This document shows, piece after piece, positions 1 to 13,648 of a stretch of DNA of 64,000 bases. Within the stretch, counting starts at the first letter, position 1; every line of letters begins with the position of its first letter. The notes under the pieces are model-generated. The model ran no database searches. It had not been told where the DNA came from and was given only the letters and a program-made list of their open reading frames with translations. This stretch comes from Drosophila pseudoobscura. Its lineage: Eukaryota; Arthropoda; Insecta; Diptera; Drosophilidae. The position numbers and the translations under genes were made by a program. Location of the stretch: positions 31,496,001 to 31,560,000 of the forward strand of contig NC_046679.1 of NCBI RefSeq assembly GCF_009870125.1. Reading direction: 5' to 3'.

Positions 1-22
1 AGGAATATGATGGAGGAAAGGG

Positions 23-130
23 CCACACAGCAGTGCTAGAAAGAGAGGGAGAGAGGGAGCGAGGGAGCGCCACAGAGTGCTAGAAAGAGAGGGAGAGAGC
101 GAGCGCCACAGCAGTGCTAGAAAGAGAGCC
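23..130 (+). repeat. Short tandem repeat, about 3 copies
   Basis: Three successive units begin GCCACA, continue with (CA)GAGTGCTAGAAAGAGA or CAGTGCTAGAAAGAGA, and then run into GAGGGAGAGAG purine tracts of different lengths. The third copy breaks off into unique sequence. It is a minisatellite with an internal GA microsatellite. Confidence 0.75.
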
Positions 131-424
131 GACAGTTGGGTTTTTCAGGCGTAGACCGAAACCCAAGAGGAGTGGAGAGCCATCATCAAAAGGCTTAAGC
201 AGCATCCCAGTCGCAGTCGCACCCAAAAAAAGAAAAACGAAAAAAACTTTACAAAATAATTTTGCATAAATTTTGGGTTGAAAATTTGCTTTTGGCTTTG
301 CTGATTTTTCGGCTATACCCTTTGTCAGAGAGGGTATACGGATGTTGAGTAGATTTTGGTAATGAAATATAGTCCTTTCTATGGAAACTAGATTTAAGAA
401 AATTAAGAGCTTAGATTGAAAAAT

Positions 425-887
425 ACTTAATTGATATATTTCATTTTTTTATTTATATTTTATGTATTTTTAATTATTTATTCATATTTATTTATATATT
501 TTTTATTTGTTTTTATTTTTCATTTATATATATTTTTCTTTTTTAAATTTGAGACTTATGTCTATATGAATTTTTATTTTATATATTTTGTATAAATATA
601 TTTTTGATTTATATATTTTTAATAAAATTATTTTTTATTAATATAATTTGTATTTGTATTTATATGTTCTTCTTTTTATAAATTTATTATATTTATTTTT
701 TATTTATATATTTTTTACCTCTAAATTTATTTTTCATATATTTTGTACTTATATATTTTTTATTTATAAACTTTTATTAATATAATTTTTATTACATTTT
801 TGATGTTTATATTTTTTTATTTATATATTTTTTGTTTTTATATTTTGTAGTAATATATCATTTTATTTACTTTTTACGATTTTTTTA
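425..887. repeat. AT-rich island (T-rich strand)
   Basis: About 460 bp are almost entirely A and T, dominated by TTTATTTATATATTTTT-like words in imperfect tandem. The block is far more AT-rich than the DNA on either side. No coding sense is seen. Confidence 0.8.
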
Positions 888-2390
888 AAGAGACCTGAAG
901 CTCTATAAATTGTTTCAAATAAACAATTTGTTTAGGAAAAATCCCTACAAAATTCCAAAAGCTGTATAAATCATAAAAATGCAAATAATCCTGCAACACT
1001 ATTTTGTATATTAGAATGTCCTTTCTTTATTTTGTTCCTTCTTTATTTTTTAGGTCCTTTATTAGTTATTTTCTTTATTTTTTTCCCTTAACTTTTACAG
1101 AAAAAACCCCAATTCTATTTCCATACCAAAAATCTCTCCCAAAAGGGTACCAAATGCTGCGCTACCCTACGCATACCTTGTTCTCCTGTTCGTTGCTGCT
1201 CCTGCCAGACCATGGCCGCGATCTGACCTGCCCAGGCTCTGGCTCTCCGTGTCCTGTTCTGCTGTGTCGTGGTCCCTGCCTGGTGCCTTGCCCTGTAGCC
1301 CATCCAAAACTCTGCGTTGTCGGCAGCTGCGGCTTATTTACAAGTTGCCGTCATATTTTGCATGCCCCGAGACAAAGTTCGACCCTCGTACTCCCTTTGC
1401 TGCTACCTCCGCCCCTTTGGATGCCTTTCCTTACCCCTTCAGTGCCGCCCCTGGGTTCCACCAATTTCTGTCTGTTGTCGACAGCCATTTTCACGCTTCA
1501 ACAAATCACAAGCTGCTTAGTTTCATAATTAGAAGCGTAACATTTTCGGAGGAGACACAGCATTTAAACTCGTTGTGCATTATGCCATGCCCCAAAAGGC
1601 ACAGACGACACGAAAAGCAGCAGCAGTTGAAAGTGGAAAGTCCCTCCTGCAGCTGCTACAATGAATGCATCATCAGAATCACAACAGAGGTGTAGTCTTT
1701 AAGGAAAGGACACTCTAGATAATGAAAGAGCTTAAGGAAGGGTTTCAAAGGCTTCAGCATAAGTTTAGAAGGACTTCCTGTACTTTTTTGAGTCCCAAAA
1801 GATCAGGGGCTCTGCCAAGACCTTTTTAATTGAAGAATTATATACGAAAACCCCTCACATACTCACTCTAAAACAGCGGTTAGCCCCCCTAAATATAATA
1901 GCTCCCCAATCCACGCCCCTGCCCACATAACAGTAACAGTCAATGTCACGCACAGATCACCTCTCACCGCAAGCCATCAACAAAACCCAACCAAAATCAG
2001 CAAACCCAAAAAAACTCCCGACCATTCTTCCTGCCTCAAGCCACAGACTGTGTGGCAACGACTGCTGGCTGGCTGCTGGCTCCATCGCTGGCTTGTCATT
2101 ATTTTAATAAAGTTATTTACCTGAAAGTTAGGGAGAGGTGGATGGGTGGGGGGGCCAACAACATTTGTTTGCCAGCCCAAAAGTAAAGCATGAAATTAGG
2201 CGCAATTGTAAGAGAGTTGCCAACACAGTTGCCCCATAAACACAACGAACGGCAATGCCACAGAGCGGCGGAGAGGGATGAACAAACACAAGCAGTGACA
2301 AGCGGCAGAGGAGACTTTTTTTGGGGGGCTTCGAAGGTAAAGATACCCTAAAATATAGATTTTGGTTTTAGACATGAAGACAGAAAAATG

Positions 2391-2900
2391 GAAAATACTA
2401 AAATAAACAATAAACAACAAAAATTAAATGATTTAATAAAAATATGTAAAAAAAAACAAAATATATACAAAAATAAAATTTTAAAAAAAATGGAATATAT
2501 AAAAAAAAAATAAATTATGTAAAAAACTAATACGTACAAAATAAAAATATATAAATAAATATAAATATAAAAAAAAATATATATATAAAATATAAAATAA
2601 AATAAAATACATTAAAAATAATTTAAGGTACAAAATAAAATATATCAATAAAATGTCTAACAAATACAATACAATTTGCATAATACAAACATTAATTATT
2701 AGTTATTAAATCATTTAGTAAGCTTAAATTGCAAATTTTATTAATTTTTTGTATAAAATAAATTATCCCGAATACATATATATTTTTTTAAATACCTATA
2801 GGGGTATTTAACGGGTATAAACCCTAAACCTAGTGTACTATAAAAGATTAAAAAAAAATAAAATAAAATACAAAAAACAAAAAAAAATTTGGAAAGGGAA
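2391..2900. repeat. AT-rich island (A-rich strand)
   Basis: About 500 bp of AAATAAAATATA-type low complexity, with the A-rich strand on top. It holds only spurious Phe/Leu/Ile-rich frames on the minus strand. Confidence 0.8.
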
Positions 2901-4934
2901 GGATTTTTCACTAAATTATGTTTGCAAAAATAAATTCTCAATCATTTCTGAGCTTTGTCTATTGTTAACTTCTTTCGGCCTTTTAAACCCCTAAAAGAGG
3001 TTATGCAGCAGCGCTTATCGGTTGGTTGTCTGCGTATCTGCTCCTTTCCTATCCGCTTTGCCACAAGCACCCTCTTTTTCGAGGGTAACCAATAACAAAC
3101 TTGGTCCTTGCCAAGGAAGTTGTGCGGGTGCGATGGTGGGGGGGCGGTGGGGCGGTACCCTACCTAGTACATACAGAGGTTGTAGCCCGAACAACTTTTG
3201 CCTTATTTATGTTGATTTTCTAGCCAGAGAATTCACTTGCTTGGACTTGGACTTTCGGGTTCGGGAAATGGCAAAACATAAATTAAAAGAGTTTTTCCAT
3301 GACAAGAAACCCCTTGGAAAATTATGATACTTATTATTTTGGAGGGAAAAGTTTTCATTACTTCTCGGCTGCGTCTCGAGTGGAGCACACAGGTGCCAGC
3401 ACAAAAGGCGACAAAAGTTGGGCAACCAATTTTTTCGGTTTCCTTTTTCTTTTTGGCAATTGGCTAAAACGTAGATTTTGGTCCGCCGTTGGGTCGGTCG
3501 ATCGGTCGGTCGGTGCATATAAATTGCAAGAGGACTTGGCCCAGTTTTTGTGACGGGGTTTATGGTCGGTAGCTCTGATAGCCAGGTTCCAGGACTTATC
3601 CCCAAAACATACATTTGCATGTCAGGACACACATCTAATCACAAACGGATAATGTCATGAAATGCATTCTCCCTTGTCCTCCTTTTATTTTTTGGACTTG
3701 CAAATCTTAAAGGAAAATTAGCTTTTTGGCTTTAAAAAGGCTTAAGGCGTTTGTGTGTTTTTTTCTCTTTTTTGGCAACGCCAAGCGAAAATCCTTTTTG
3801 GCTGTCAGCACGCCACTTGGCAAACAAGGAGCCACAACTAGACAAGATCCAGAGAGCCAAGGAGCAAGAGGACCAAGAGGACCTTCAGTCAGTAGTAAGT
3901 AAAAGTGCTTCTAGGGGCTGACTGGCAGAGGAATGGCTGTGTGGCTGTGTGGCTGGTGTGAATCCCAGCATCCTAAGTCAGCATAATGCGCTAACAAACA
4001 CTTTACTGGCGAGGACACGACTCTGGGGCGCAAGGATGGATGCCGAAAATGGTGTGGGGCCATGTCACACAGTTGAAGGCGAATAAGGGACTTTTGTGGA
4101 TTCTCTCGCTGAGTGAGATATCAAGTTAAATGACCATAAAAAAGACACACGAAAGTATGGCCACGATTTAGATAATTTTCAAAATGTTTTTGCAGTAATC
4201 TTCAAAGTCGGTTTATTATGGAAAATCAAATAAATAAGTTGTAAATCCATGGCTGATAAAAGTATGCCAATAAGTCCATTTAAGAGGAGAGGCTGCTGAG
4301 TCGTTCCCCAGAATCCATAAACAATTAACAAAGTTTCGGTCCCTAGAATCCAACAAGAAAATATAAATACCATTGCCGTATTTTCTTCCACCCAAAAAAC
4401 ATTTTCAGGAATTTTTGCCTAATTTTTCTTTTTCTTGGCCTCCTGCCAAAGATGGTCGCGGCTTTTAGCCAGTCTATGGCTCTCTATCTGTGTGCTAGCT
4501 GATTTGTGAAATTGCCATCCGTTTAGCCTCTGTAATTGGGTCAATTCTATTTTACGAATTTTATTTAAACATTTGCCAAAATGTACAAAACCGCCAGGCG
4601 TACACAATTATTTTGCCAAGAATTTCCATCACTGTGGCAAGGACTTCAATAAGGCTTAAGGGAGAGACAGAGAGACAAATCTTTGAAAAGTTTATGTTGC
4701 CTGGCGGCCATTGGTAGTCGAAAATAAACGTGAACCTGCCACCAGACGCTGCCTGTGGATGCAAAATACTTTGGAGATCTATCAGGCGTGTTTCCAGCTG
4801 CAATTTCGCACGAAATTTGATTGGAAATTAAAGAGATTTTGAGGGAAAGTAGAACTTTACCACAAAAAAAATATCCATTCGGTAGAACGTAAAGAAAAAC
4901 TATTATTTTTATTTCAAGGAGACCTTTAGAGACC

Positions 4935-5360
4935 ATTTTTTTTCAAAAATATCTAAAAAAAAAATTAATGATAAAATTAACCTTAGCCAATTTAATAGAT
5001 AATTATTTCATTTAGTGGATAAATGTAATGATTTATCTTTGACAATTTTTATTGAATTATAATATATAATTATCATTATTTTGAGATTTATTATTATTAT
5101 TATTTTAATATTTATTCTTATTATTTTTTTAATATTTTGTATTATTATTATTTTAACATTTATTATTATTATAAGTTTAATGTATATATTTTTTATTTTA
5201 ATTTTTATTATTAAATATTTTTATTTATTAATCATAAATAAATTGTATTATTTTTATTATTTTAATATTAATAATTAACCAATTTTGTATTAATTTATGA
5301 ATATTTTTGTATTATTAAATTGAGAAATAACTCTTATTATTAATTTTTTCAATCTAAATT
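4935..5360. repeat. AT-rich island with ATT trinucleotide bias
   Basis: A block rich in TTATTATTATTTT words. A 65-codon frame in it (MRFIIIIILIF...) is a translation artefact of the repeat. Confidence 0.8.
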
Positions 5361-5995
5361 TTCAACAAAAACGCAATTCCAGAACGGCTTACAGCCCTTA
5401 CATCCTGTCTGGGTCTGTAGGCAAAGTTTTCATTGCCGTTGACACTCGATGACTGAGAGGCAGAAATCCATGGCCAAACTATTGAGATGAAGTTGCCCCA
5501 AGAGGCAAGTTTCTTGTGGCACGTTGAGATGCTACTGTTTGCTGATTAGTTTCGAGGCTTTTGGCTATTTGAGTTTGGCATTTATTGATAGTTGCCGACA
5601 GACGACACGAGACGAGAGAGTCGAGAGACATAATGATTGGATAATTGATGATTGGCATCTGGGCATTGGTTTCTCAATCATTGAATTAAATAGATGCCAA
5701 ATGATTGATAAAGACAACTCTTTGGGGGACACCCAAATATTTGACAATTGTGAATGTGGGAAATTTAAATTTAAAACAAAAATATGTAAGTTTAAACCAG
5801 TACTTACAGAGGACAGGTTCAGAAATCCCACGAAAATTGGTGGAAGATTTTTTTTTAAATAATAATTGTTCGGAGCAGAACCCAGCCGATTAGCTGCTTG
5901 CCAAACAGCACCTAATTCTTGGCCCTCAGCCGCTTATTTTGTTTGTTACTTACATACATATGTCTATGTCACTCATTTGTTTGTTAAAGCTTTGC

Positions 5996-6125
5996 GCTTG
6001 CCTGCCCTGCTAAACGCTCTCTGCCAGCTCGCTCTTCGCTATCTCCGCTTTGCGTCTGCCTACCGACGTCGGCCGAGCGAAGCTGCGCTTAGCGATCGGA
6101 GCGGCAATGTAAAGGGCAGGCAAGC
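5996..6125. repeat. Inverted repeat, 13-bp arms
   Basis: GCTTGCCTGCCCT at 5996-6008 is the exact reverse complement of AGGGCAGGCAAGC at 6113-6125. The GC-rich loop of about 104 nt contains further partly complementary segments (CTTCGCT and AGCGAAG), so a longer imperfect fold-back is possible. It stands out as a GC-rich patch in AT-rich surroundings. Confidence 0.65.
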
Positions 6126-6235
6126 CACACTTGCAATTTGGATGCCACGCATTAAAGAACATATAGCAATTTTATTTCTGCGCCGAGTTTTATTTAATTG
6201 AAATAATTAGTCGGCCGATTGGGGATAAAAAACAT

Positions 6236-6342
6236 TATCTCCACAATAATAATAATAAATAATAAAAAAAAAAAATAAATAAAAAAAATAAATAAAAAAT
6301 ATATAAAATATATTTAAAATTAAAATTAAATTAACTATGAGC
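6236..6342. repeat. Short AT-rich island
   Basis: About 100 bp of AATAATAAATAAAAAA low complexity. Confidence 0.7.
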
Positions 6343-6979
6343 TACGACATAAACTCTTCAAATATATCGAAGCTCCGCTTTAAATACATTTTTGTACGCT
6401 AAACATTTCTTTATTTGCCATTCTTTATTTTTAAAGAAAATTTAGATTAGATTTTTGCCAACAAACAAATCTCACGCTTGACTACCTGCAATGAATGGCC
6501 AGTACAAAAAATTGTTGCCAGTGAACAAAATTCTAGTTATGCGGTTGAAACACAAATGAAAAATGCACAATTCCAAAAGGTCCAAACTAAAAACAAAAAA
6601 CACACACACAAATGAATGCTTTAAAAATGTATAACTCAATGAACACGGGAAAATGCAAAAACAAAACAAGAAAGAAAAATATTCAGTCAAAAATCGTTTG
6701 TTAGTTTTTCCTCTTTTTTAACATTTGAATGTTAAGTCGTTGGCACACAGAAAAAAAAACAACAAAAACATGCAGAGGCGGAGGCGGAAAAGGAAAATGT
6801 GTTCAAGTGAAATAAATTACTTTATGTGCTGCCAAAACACAACAGAGAGAGAAAAAAAGAAAAACAAGAGGGAGAAAGAGAGGGATACAAGAGAGACGAC
6901 ACAAGGGATACCCAGTATTTCTGAAAAGGAAATGGATTTGCGAGGGGATGGATGTAAGAAATGTATCTACCAGGGATCG

Positions 6980-7335
6980 AAGTAATTATTATTTTTATTT
7001 TTATAATCAAGATTAAAAATAAAAATTTATATTATTTTTATTCAAATTAAAAACTAAGTTTTTTATTTAATATTTATTTTGTATTATTATTTTTTTATTT
7101 ATAATTATTTTTATTTAGTATTACTATTATATATTATTTATATTATTTTTTATTTTTTAATTAATTAATAATAACAATAATAAATCATTTTTATGATTAA
7201 ATTGATTATTTATATTATTATTATTTAATTAATTATTAATAATAATAAATGTTTTATTAATTCCTTTATTGTTTATTTTTTATAAATATTAAAATAAAAA
7301 AAATCCTATTTTTAATTTGTATTATAATTTAAAAT
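6980..7335. repeat. AT-rich island
   Basis: A TTATTATTTTTATTT-type block. It ends about 10 bp before a copy of the recurring CAGTGTGG(C/G)TTAGCAGTT motif. Confidence 0.8.
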
Positions 7336-7346
7336 TCTCCTTTTCC

Positions 7347-7367
7347 CAGTGTGGGTTAGCAGTTGAG
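7347..7367 (+). repeat. Recurring island-edge motif, copy 1
   Basis: CAGTGTGGGTTAGCAGTT follows a pyrimidine run (CTCCTTTTCC) at the right edge of an AT-rich island. A weaker second version (CAGTGTAGCCTAGCCGT) lies at 7434-7450. The related copies are at 8262, 12226, 15380 and 49746. Confidence 0.65.
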
Positions 7368-8237
7368 GTGGAAAAGGGCATAAGAATATTATAGAAAAGA
7401 TAAATAAAGCAGAAAGAGATTTACACTTTCTCCCAGTGTAGCCTAGCCGTAAACTTGGGAGAAGCTTCCAAATGCCTGTTACATAAATCTCAATATATAA
7501 AATATACCCTCCTTATGTACAATTACAGGGTACAACAAGAGCAGTGGCAGAAAAACAAACGGGGAATCCCACAAAGCGAAATCACAAACGAAAATAAAAT
7601 AAGAAACAGTGCGAGGAAAAAGGACAGGCAGACAGGGAGCAAGAGAGAGAGAGAGATCGAGGGAGACAGAGAGAGAAAGAGAGGCCAAAAACAGAACAAA
7701 CGAAAATGGCAAAATGAAAAGCGCGTAAAAATAAATAAATAAAAAATTTCAAACCTGATTATGCATGGCGGAAAAATCGGATCGGATCTCTCTGCTGCCT
7801 GCCTGCATTCATTCGGTTCTGCCGGTTTGCCTTTTGCCACGCCCACAACTAAATTGTGCACAAAAAGGCAGGCAGACAGCAATCCACACACAAATCACAA
7901 CCGAAAAAAGCACCGTACGAAAAGGCAACAGAAATTTGCATTTTAATGCGCTTCACTTGTTTTGGCAACTCTGGCGAAAGAGGAGGGAAAACTTTTCCCC
8001 CAGAGACAGAGAGAGTAAGAGAGAGAGAGAACGGAATGAGGTGGGTTGTGGGCTGGGCTAAAGAGACAATTGCAGAGGCAGTTGCTGGCTGCCTCTGCAA
8101 TGCCGATGCGAAACCCCTGCTTATGATGCGAGTGTGGTATTTTTCACAAAAGAAATTTCAACCACAAAAACATTTGGGAATATGTGAGAGCAACAAAAGG
8201 AATCGAAGGAATCAAGAAGAGGGATGCAGAGTCCCTC

Positions 8238-8280
8238 TGATTCTCTCTCTCTCTCTCTCTTCCGGTGTGGCTTAGCAGTT
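8238..8280 (+). repeat. (CT)n tract and island-edge motif, copy 2
   Basis: A (CT)n microsatellite runs directly into CCGGTGTGGCTTAGCAGTT at 8262-8280. An AT-rich island begins about 50 bp downstream. Confidence 0.7.
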
Positions 8281-8329
8281 TAGTACCGCTAGCACTCTCC
8301 CAGAGGTACTCATTCTGTCACCAAAAAGC

Positions 8330-8800
8330 TATTACAAAAAAAATTTCAAGAAAAAATTCCAATTTTAATTTTAATTATTAAAACCTATTTTCTAATTTAC
8401 AATTATTAAAAAACTCTTATTTTGACAAAAATTTAAAATATTTAAAATTTAAATACAACAAAACTTTATAAAAAAAAATTGTACATTTAATTTAAATATA
8501 ATTTTAAAGAATTAATTAAAAAAATAATAAGATGCAACATTTAAATATACAAAAAAAAAATAAAACAAAACTTTATAAAAAAAATTTACATTTAAATATA
8601 AAAAAAGTTTATAAAAAAAGAGAGAAAAAATTGTATTTATAGATTTCAATTAAATATATTTCACAATTTAAAGAAAATAGTTTAAAAAAATAAAATAAAA
8701 AAAAGACCAAATTGATTAATTATACAATTTAAGGGCTATAATAAACACTTTTTTATTTCCTTATTACACCCAAATATTTAATTTAATTTTGGTGTGTTTC
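8330..8800. repeat. AT-rich island
   Basis: An A-rich block with repeated CAAAACTTTATAAAAAAA and TTTAAATATA words, including an imperfect internal duplication around 8455-8620. Confidence 0.8.
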
Positions 8801-9879
8801 TCCCTTTCTTGAGCCTCTTTTTCCGAGTGTATGACTAAACTTCTATCAAAAATTCTCTAATAATAAAAGAACTAAAACAAGCACATGCCATAGCCTCTTA
8901 TTAATTATCTTCCCAACAAAAGAGTGCACTTTCTCAGTCTGGAACCTGCCATTTCGAGACCACAAGAACTTTTCCAATGAACAGCAAAAACTTTTCACAC
9001 AATAATATTTTTTACAAATGAAAATTACCATCAATTTGTATAATATTATGTTCAAGTGCGGTCCACCAAAAAATATGAAAAACTTTTCATATAATATTAC
9101 ATATAATAAATAGAAAAAAATAAGTTGGGGGAAACTTTTGCGAACAACCTTTTCATACTTCATCTGTACATTTTTGGGGGAGTTTTCCCATCCCCCTTGA
9201 AGGGGTGATTTTGACCAGCACTTTTCCGTAGCAAAATGCGAAACACAATAATCCAAAATCAGAGGCATTGAAATGACACCTGCCTGTCCGTCTGTCGGGC
9301 TGTCTGTCCCCCTGGCATGAACGCGCTTGATTTGCCCTGTAAAACTTTCTCAAATTTCCATATTTTAGTAGCCGGAAAAGTTTCTTTCATATTTCCCCAA
9401 ACCCCGAGCCCGATCCCCCCACTGACTGTCTTTTTGTGTTTCCCATTGTCTGTGAAAAGCTGACTTTTCCAATGCCATATTGGTTGCGGCAGCTGAAAGG
9501 AGTTTTCTGGCAGCTACTTCTCTCACAGAAATTCATCTAACTTCATTCCTGCAAAGGGGGATATCCTTTCTGTCTTTTGGAGTGCATTTTTGTGGAATTA
9601 TTTTGCTGCATTTCTATGAATTTATTGATTGGGGATTGAGAACAAAGCGAAAATCAGGAAAAGAGCACTAGATAGAGCCACCACTCAACATGGAAACAGA
9701 AACAGAAACAAAAAACGAGAAAACAAGAAAATTCATAAATATTCTGTCGGCAAATATTACACTGGAAGAAAAGCATTGTTGAAAGTATGTTGACAAACAT
9801 TCAATCTACGAAAAATTGATCGTTTAGCAATAGAAAACGGTAAATTCTTCCCTTGATTCTCCTCCTGATTAGCCGTGCA

Positions 9880-10485
9880 TTAATTTTCCCAAAAATTGCA
9901 TTTTATTTAATTTTTCCAATTTTATTATATTTCTAGTTTTATAAAAAAATAATTTATATTATATTTTTTTTAAAACTTTTTATGTTTTTTCTTTTCCATT
10001 TTTATCTGATAATTTTATACAAAATTTTACTTTGAAAATATTAATATTGAAATTAAATTTAATTAATGAAAAATAAAAAACATATTTTCCATTTATATTT
10101 TAAATGGTATTTTATTTTCATTTTTATAAAAAAAATTAATAATAATAATTTATATTTTCAATATTTGAATATTTTATTTTCATTTACAATATTTTAATTA
10201 CTTTTTAGATTTTCAATATTTAAATTATTTTTTTTATTAATATGTCTTTTTATTTTCAATATGTATTTTTTTTTGTTTAACAATTTAATTATATTTGTAA
10301 TATAATATTATAATTATGATTATATTTAATATTTTTAATAATAAAAATCCGAAATGAATTTAGTTTAAAATATTTATAATATTAAGGTTTGTAATAATAA
10401 AAATAAAAAAATGTTCTTCCTTTATTAGTTTATTTTTATTTAATATTATAAATCGAAAAAATATTCATATATAAAAATTATAGTT
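9880..10485. repeat. AT-rich island, about 600 bp
   Basis: Contains repeated TTTTCAATATTT, TTTATTTTCATTT and related words. No open frame of interest. Confidence 0.8.
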
Positions 10486-10868
10486 TCTTGCGATCCGTGC
10501 AATGAATTGTTAATTTTTCTGTCAAAATGAATTTCTTTAAAAAATTTGTTTCCCAGTTTTCCCTCATAATTTTCCTATTCATATATTTTCCACCTGCATC
10601 TTCAGCATGTCCCCTATTTTTGGCCACACAAAGACCAACAGACAAAGACCGCAATTGTCATGCCACATGCCACATGGATAAAGCTCATTGCATCATGGAA
10701 CAACAATTCCCACAAAAGACAATAATAATAATAATAATAATCAGGGATATGCAACACAACCCTGTCAAAAAGGACTCCTCGTCCACATTCAGTAGAAAAA
10801 TGCCACATAAAAGGGAGTCGTATCTGAAACAAAAGCAAAAGTTTTACATTTCTTTTTTACTTTCTACC

Positions 10869-10889
10869 AGAGAGAGAGAGAGAGAGAGA
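10869..10889 (+). repeat. (AG)n microsatellite
   Basis: About ten AG repeats. An (AAT)n run lies nearby at about 10722-10741. Both sit in non-genic DNA. Confidence 0.9.
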
Positions 10890-11639
10890 TTGTGCCCCTC
10901 TCGACACTTCTTATCAGCGATGGTTGGATGGCTGGGGGCTGTCATAAAAAGTGTGGAACATTTGCAGCTACGTCATCATCCATAAGAGAGGGGGGGACAA
11001 AATGCAAAGACATCATCCAGCAACAATGATACGGGGGAAAAGGGAGTGAGAGAGAGATAGAGACATCATCATCATACCTTGCCCCCCTGTCACATGCGAC
11101 TCTCATATCAAGTTTTTCGGGGGTGGGGGAGGGAGGGTGGCGCACGAGGGTGCGGGGCTTTAGAGTCTATAATCTTCAAATAATGGAAAAACTTTTGCTG
11201 TTAAGCAAAAGGAATGCCAGAGCTTAGATTTGTCTTTTATTTTTCTTCCGTTTCTTTTTTTTCCAGACCGCATTTTCCCAGAGTTTTTGGTATTTGTTTT
11301 TGTCCTTCCTTCCATGCAGTTGACAACCCTGGCAAGTGGTGTTTTTTGTTGTGGGCTGCTGCTCACTCGATTTTCAATTTATTTCCGTTTCGATGTGTGT
11401 GTGTGTGTGCTAGTCCCTCTATTTTTTTCTGCATTTTGTGTACGCTTTTCGGAAGAGAAGGGTATGTCGATTTTTAAGAGTGTTTTGGTAGCAACAGTAG
11501 GAGGACTGCGATAGGAGATTATATCTGTAATATCTCACAGGAATCGACAGATATATGTCTTACAGATTAGGAGAAGACGTTGTTTCCCTGGAAATTTGTA
11601 TTTCGTCTGAAGTATGGCACTGATGTTCAGTACCCATCG

Positions 11640-12035
11640 CAACCATTTTTCGTTTATTTTTGATTATAATTTAAAATATGTATAAATACATAAATAAAAC
11701 AAATAAAATAAATAATAAATAGGGATGCAAGCAAAGTCTATGCTTTACATAATACACATACATTCTAATATCTAAATACATAACACTAATATATAATATA
11801 ATAAAAAAAAATACAAAATAAAAAAAAATCCAATATTTAAATAAATAATAATAATAAAGGGATATATAAAAATTAAATTAAAAATAAAACATAAAATTAC
11901 AGAAAAAAAATAACAAAAAATTTTAATGTATAATAATAATATATATAATAAATAAATAATAATAATACAATATAATAAAAATACAGAAAAAAATTAAAAA
12001 TATAAATAAATGTTATACAAAATATCTATGATTTA
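11640..12035. repeat. AT-rich island
   Basis: An A-rich block with AATAATAATA and ATACATAAATA words. A copy of the CAGTGTGGCTTAG motif follows at 12226 after a pyrimidine-rich stretch. Confidence 0.8.
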
Positions 12036-12225
12036 CATAATTCACCTGGGAAAAAAGAGGAAAACGATATCCTTCTTCACTTTCGACGTTTTATCAGACG
12101 TTAGCCTCTCAAGCTCTCTCTCCCAGAGAGACTTAAAATCAGAAAAAAGGAAACAAAGGAAACGATATATATACATAAAATTGTTTACCAGTATTCCCGC
12201 TCACTCCCTCTTTCTCTCCCTCTCA

Positions 12226-12240
12226 CAGTGTGGCTTAGTT
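12226..12240 (+). repeat. Recurring island-edge motif, copy 3
   Basis: CAGTGTGGCTTAGTT, preceded by the pyrimidine run CTCTTTCTCTCCCTCTCA. It matches the other copies over the first 13 bases and then diverges. Confidence 0.6.
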
Positions 12241-13648
12241 TTCCTGAGTTTCTTTAAGGGCATCCACATATCCGATGCCAAAAACCCATTTCATCCTCAA
12301 TTTTCTCCTTCTTTCATTCGTTCTTCTTTTTTTACTTATTTTTTTGTGCTACTTCTTTCAACGAAAAACTTCATCAACTGTTTTGCCGTTTCTACCTGTG
12401 GCTTAAAGTCTTTTAGCCAACAACCAATCCATATCCATGCCCCTTTCCTCCCCTTGAGAGCAATCAGGCAACATTTTTTTTTGCTGCAAATTAAGTTTAT
12501 GTCAAACGAGTGGCAGTGAGGAGGTGGCACATAAAATAAAAATAAGGGAAGAACAGAAGCCAGGAGAGCCGGCAGCCGGCAGCAAGCAGCACCGCACAGT
12601 TATGCCTTTGTGGCAAAGTTAATTTCGATTTTATTGCCAATTGATTGAGATTTGAATGGAACTTTGAATTGTGCAACACCAATAAGCCATTGGCTGTGCG
12701 CGGCACTGTTGCGGCAAGTGGCCGTGTGGCAGTGGCAGTCGCCCCTAAGCCATGCCTGATTAATTTCTCACATTTCGCTGAATGAATTGAAATTTTCCAA
12801 CAAATACAAAAATGTCAATAGAAAAAATAGCAAAAATTACATAAAGCTTTTCCTTTTCTTTTTTTGGCACCTTTTCGGCCATAGAAAAAAAACCTTGAAA
12901 GGTTTTCCATCCTAGAGATGGCAGCGTGAGAAGGTACCTCTCTTCCATCCAAAATCGAACCAAAGACGTTTACAAGTTTTAAAATGTACTAAAAATATTA
13001 TTCTTTAATCTACAAACCATCGAAAATTCTTGGCATTTCCATCTCTGATATGACCTATGACCCTTAAAAAAAAACGCTTAATTCCAGGCACACAATTTGT
13101 AAGCCACACAATAAAATGCCCCAAAGCCTATGTTCACAGGTTTCCCGCCCAACAAATAATACAAAAAAAAAATCAACAAAAAATTACAGAAATATTTAAC
13201 GAAGCAAACCGATTTTTTTCCAGGAGGTTCAGAGGTCGTTTATAAGTAGAAAGGCAACGACAGGTCATGGTACATCAAGCGCAAGCAATATACCCCGCCA
13301 AAGGTTGAAGGTCAGCACCAGAAGGAGGCTAATGGAAAGGCCACTTAACGCTTGAGCCTGCAAATCATTTTGCGGGGGCCATTCAAAAGGAAAAACTGAA
13401 TCAAAAAGAGAAATGGCAAAAAAAAAACTTAAATGGCAACCAAAAAACAGTGCAAAATTTGATGAAAATTTTTCAAAAGAAATTTACGAGCAGGGAATGA
13501 AAATTAAAACCCTATTTTGCATTTTATTTCCGCTTAAAATTTATTTAAAAGTGAAACGGCTATAAATGTTTTTCTTACTATCATCAGACGTGTCTAAAAC
13601 TGATCCCTGAGTGCTTCTAAGATCAAAACAGTCGTAGTCTCTCTATGT

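Larger units (their letters stand above)
1..13648. other. Non-genic stretch with AT-rich islands
   Basis: I find no supportable gene here. Open frames of 60-174 codons exist, but they are made of low-complexity runs (Phe/Ile/Lys/Ser) or simple repeats and show no domain, no spliced structure and no coding-like codon use. The stretch could be intergenic DNA or the intron of a gene whose exons lie outside the window. The contents I can name are listed as separate repeat entries. Confidence 0.6.

Noticed and set aside
1004..1528. 174-codon open frame
   Set aside because: Low-complexity Phe/Leu/Cys/Pro-rich frame overlapping other open frames on both strands; no domain and no splice context.
3490..3530. 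TATA-like GCATATAAATTG after a GGTC repeat
   Set aside because: No coding region or initiator was found downstream to support a promoter.
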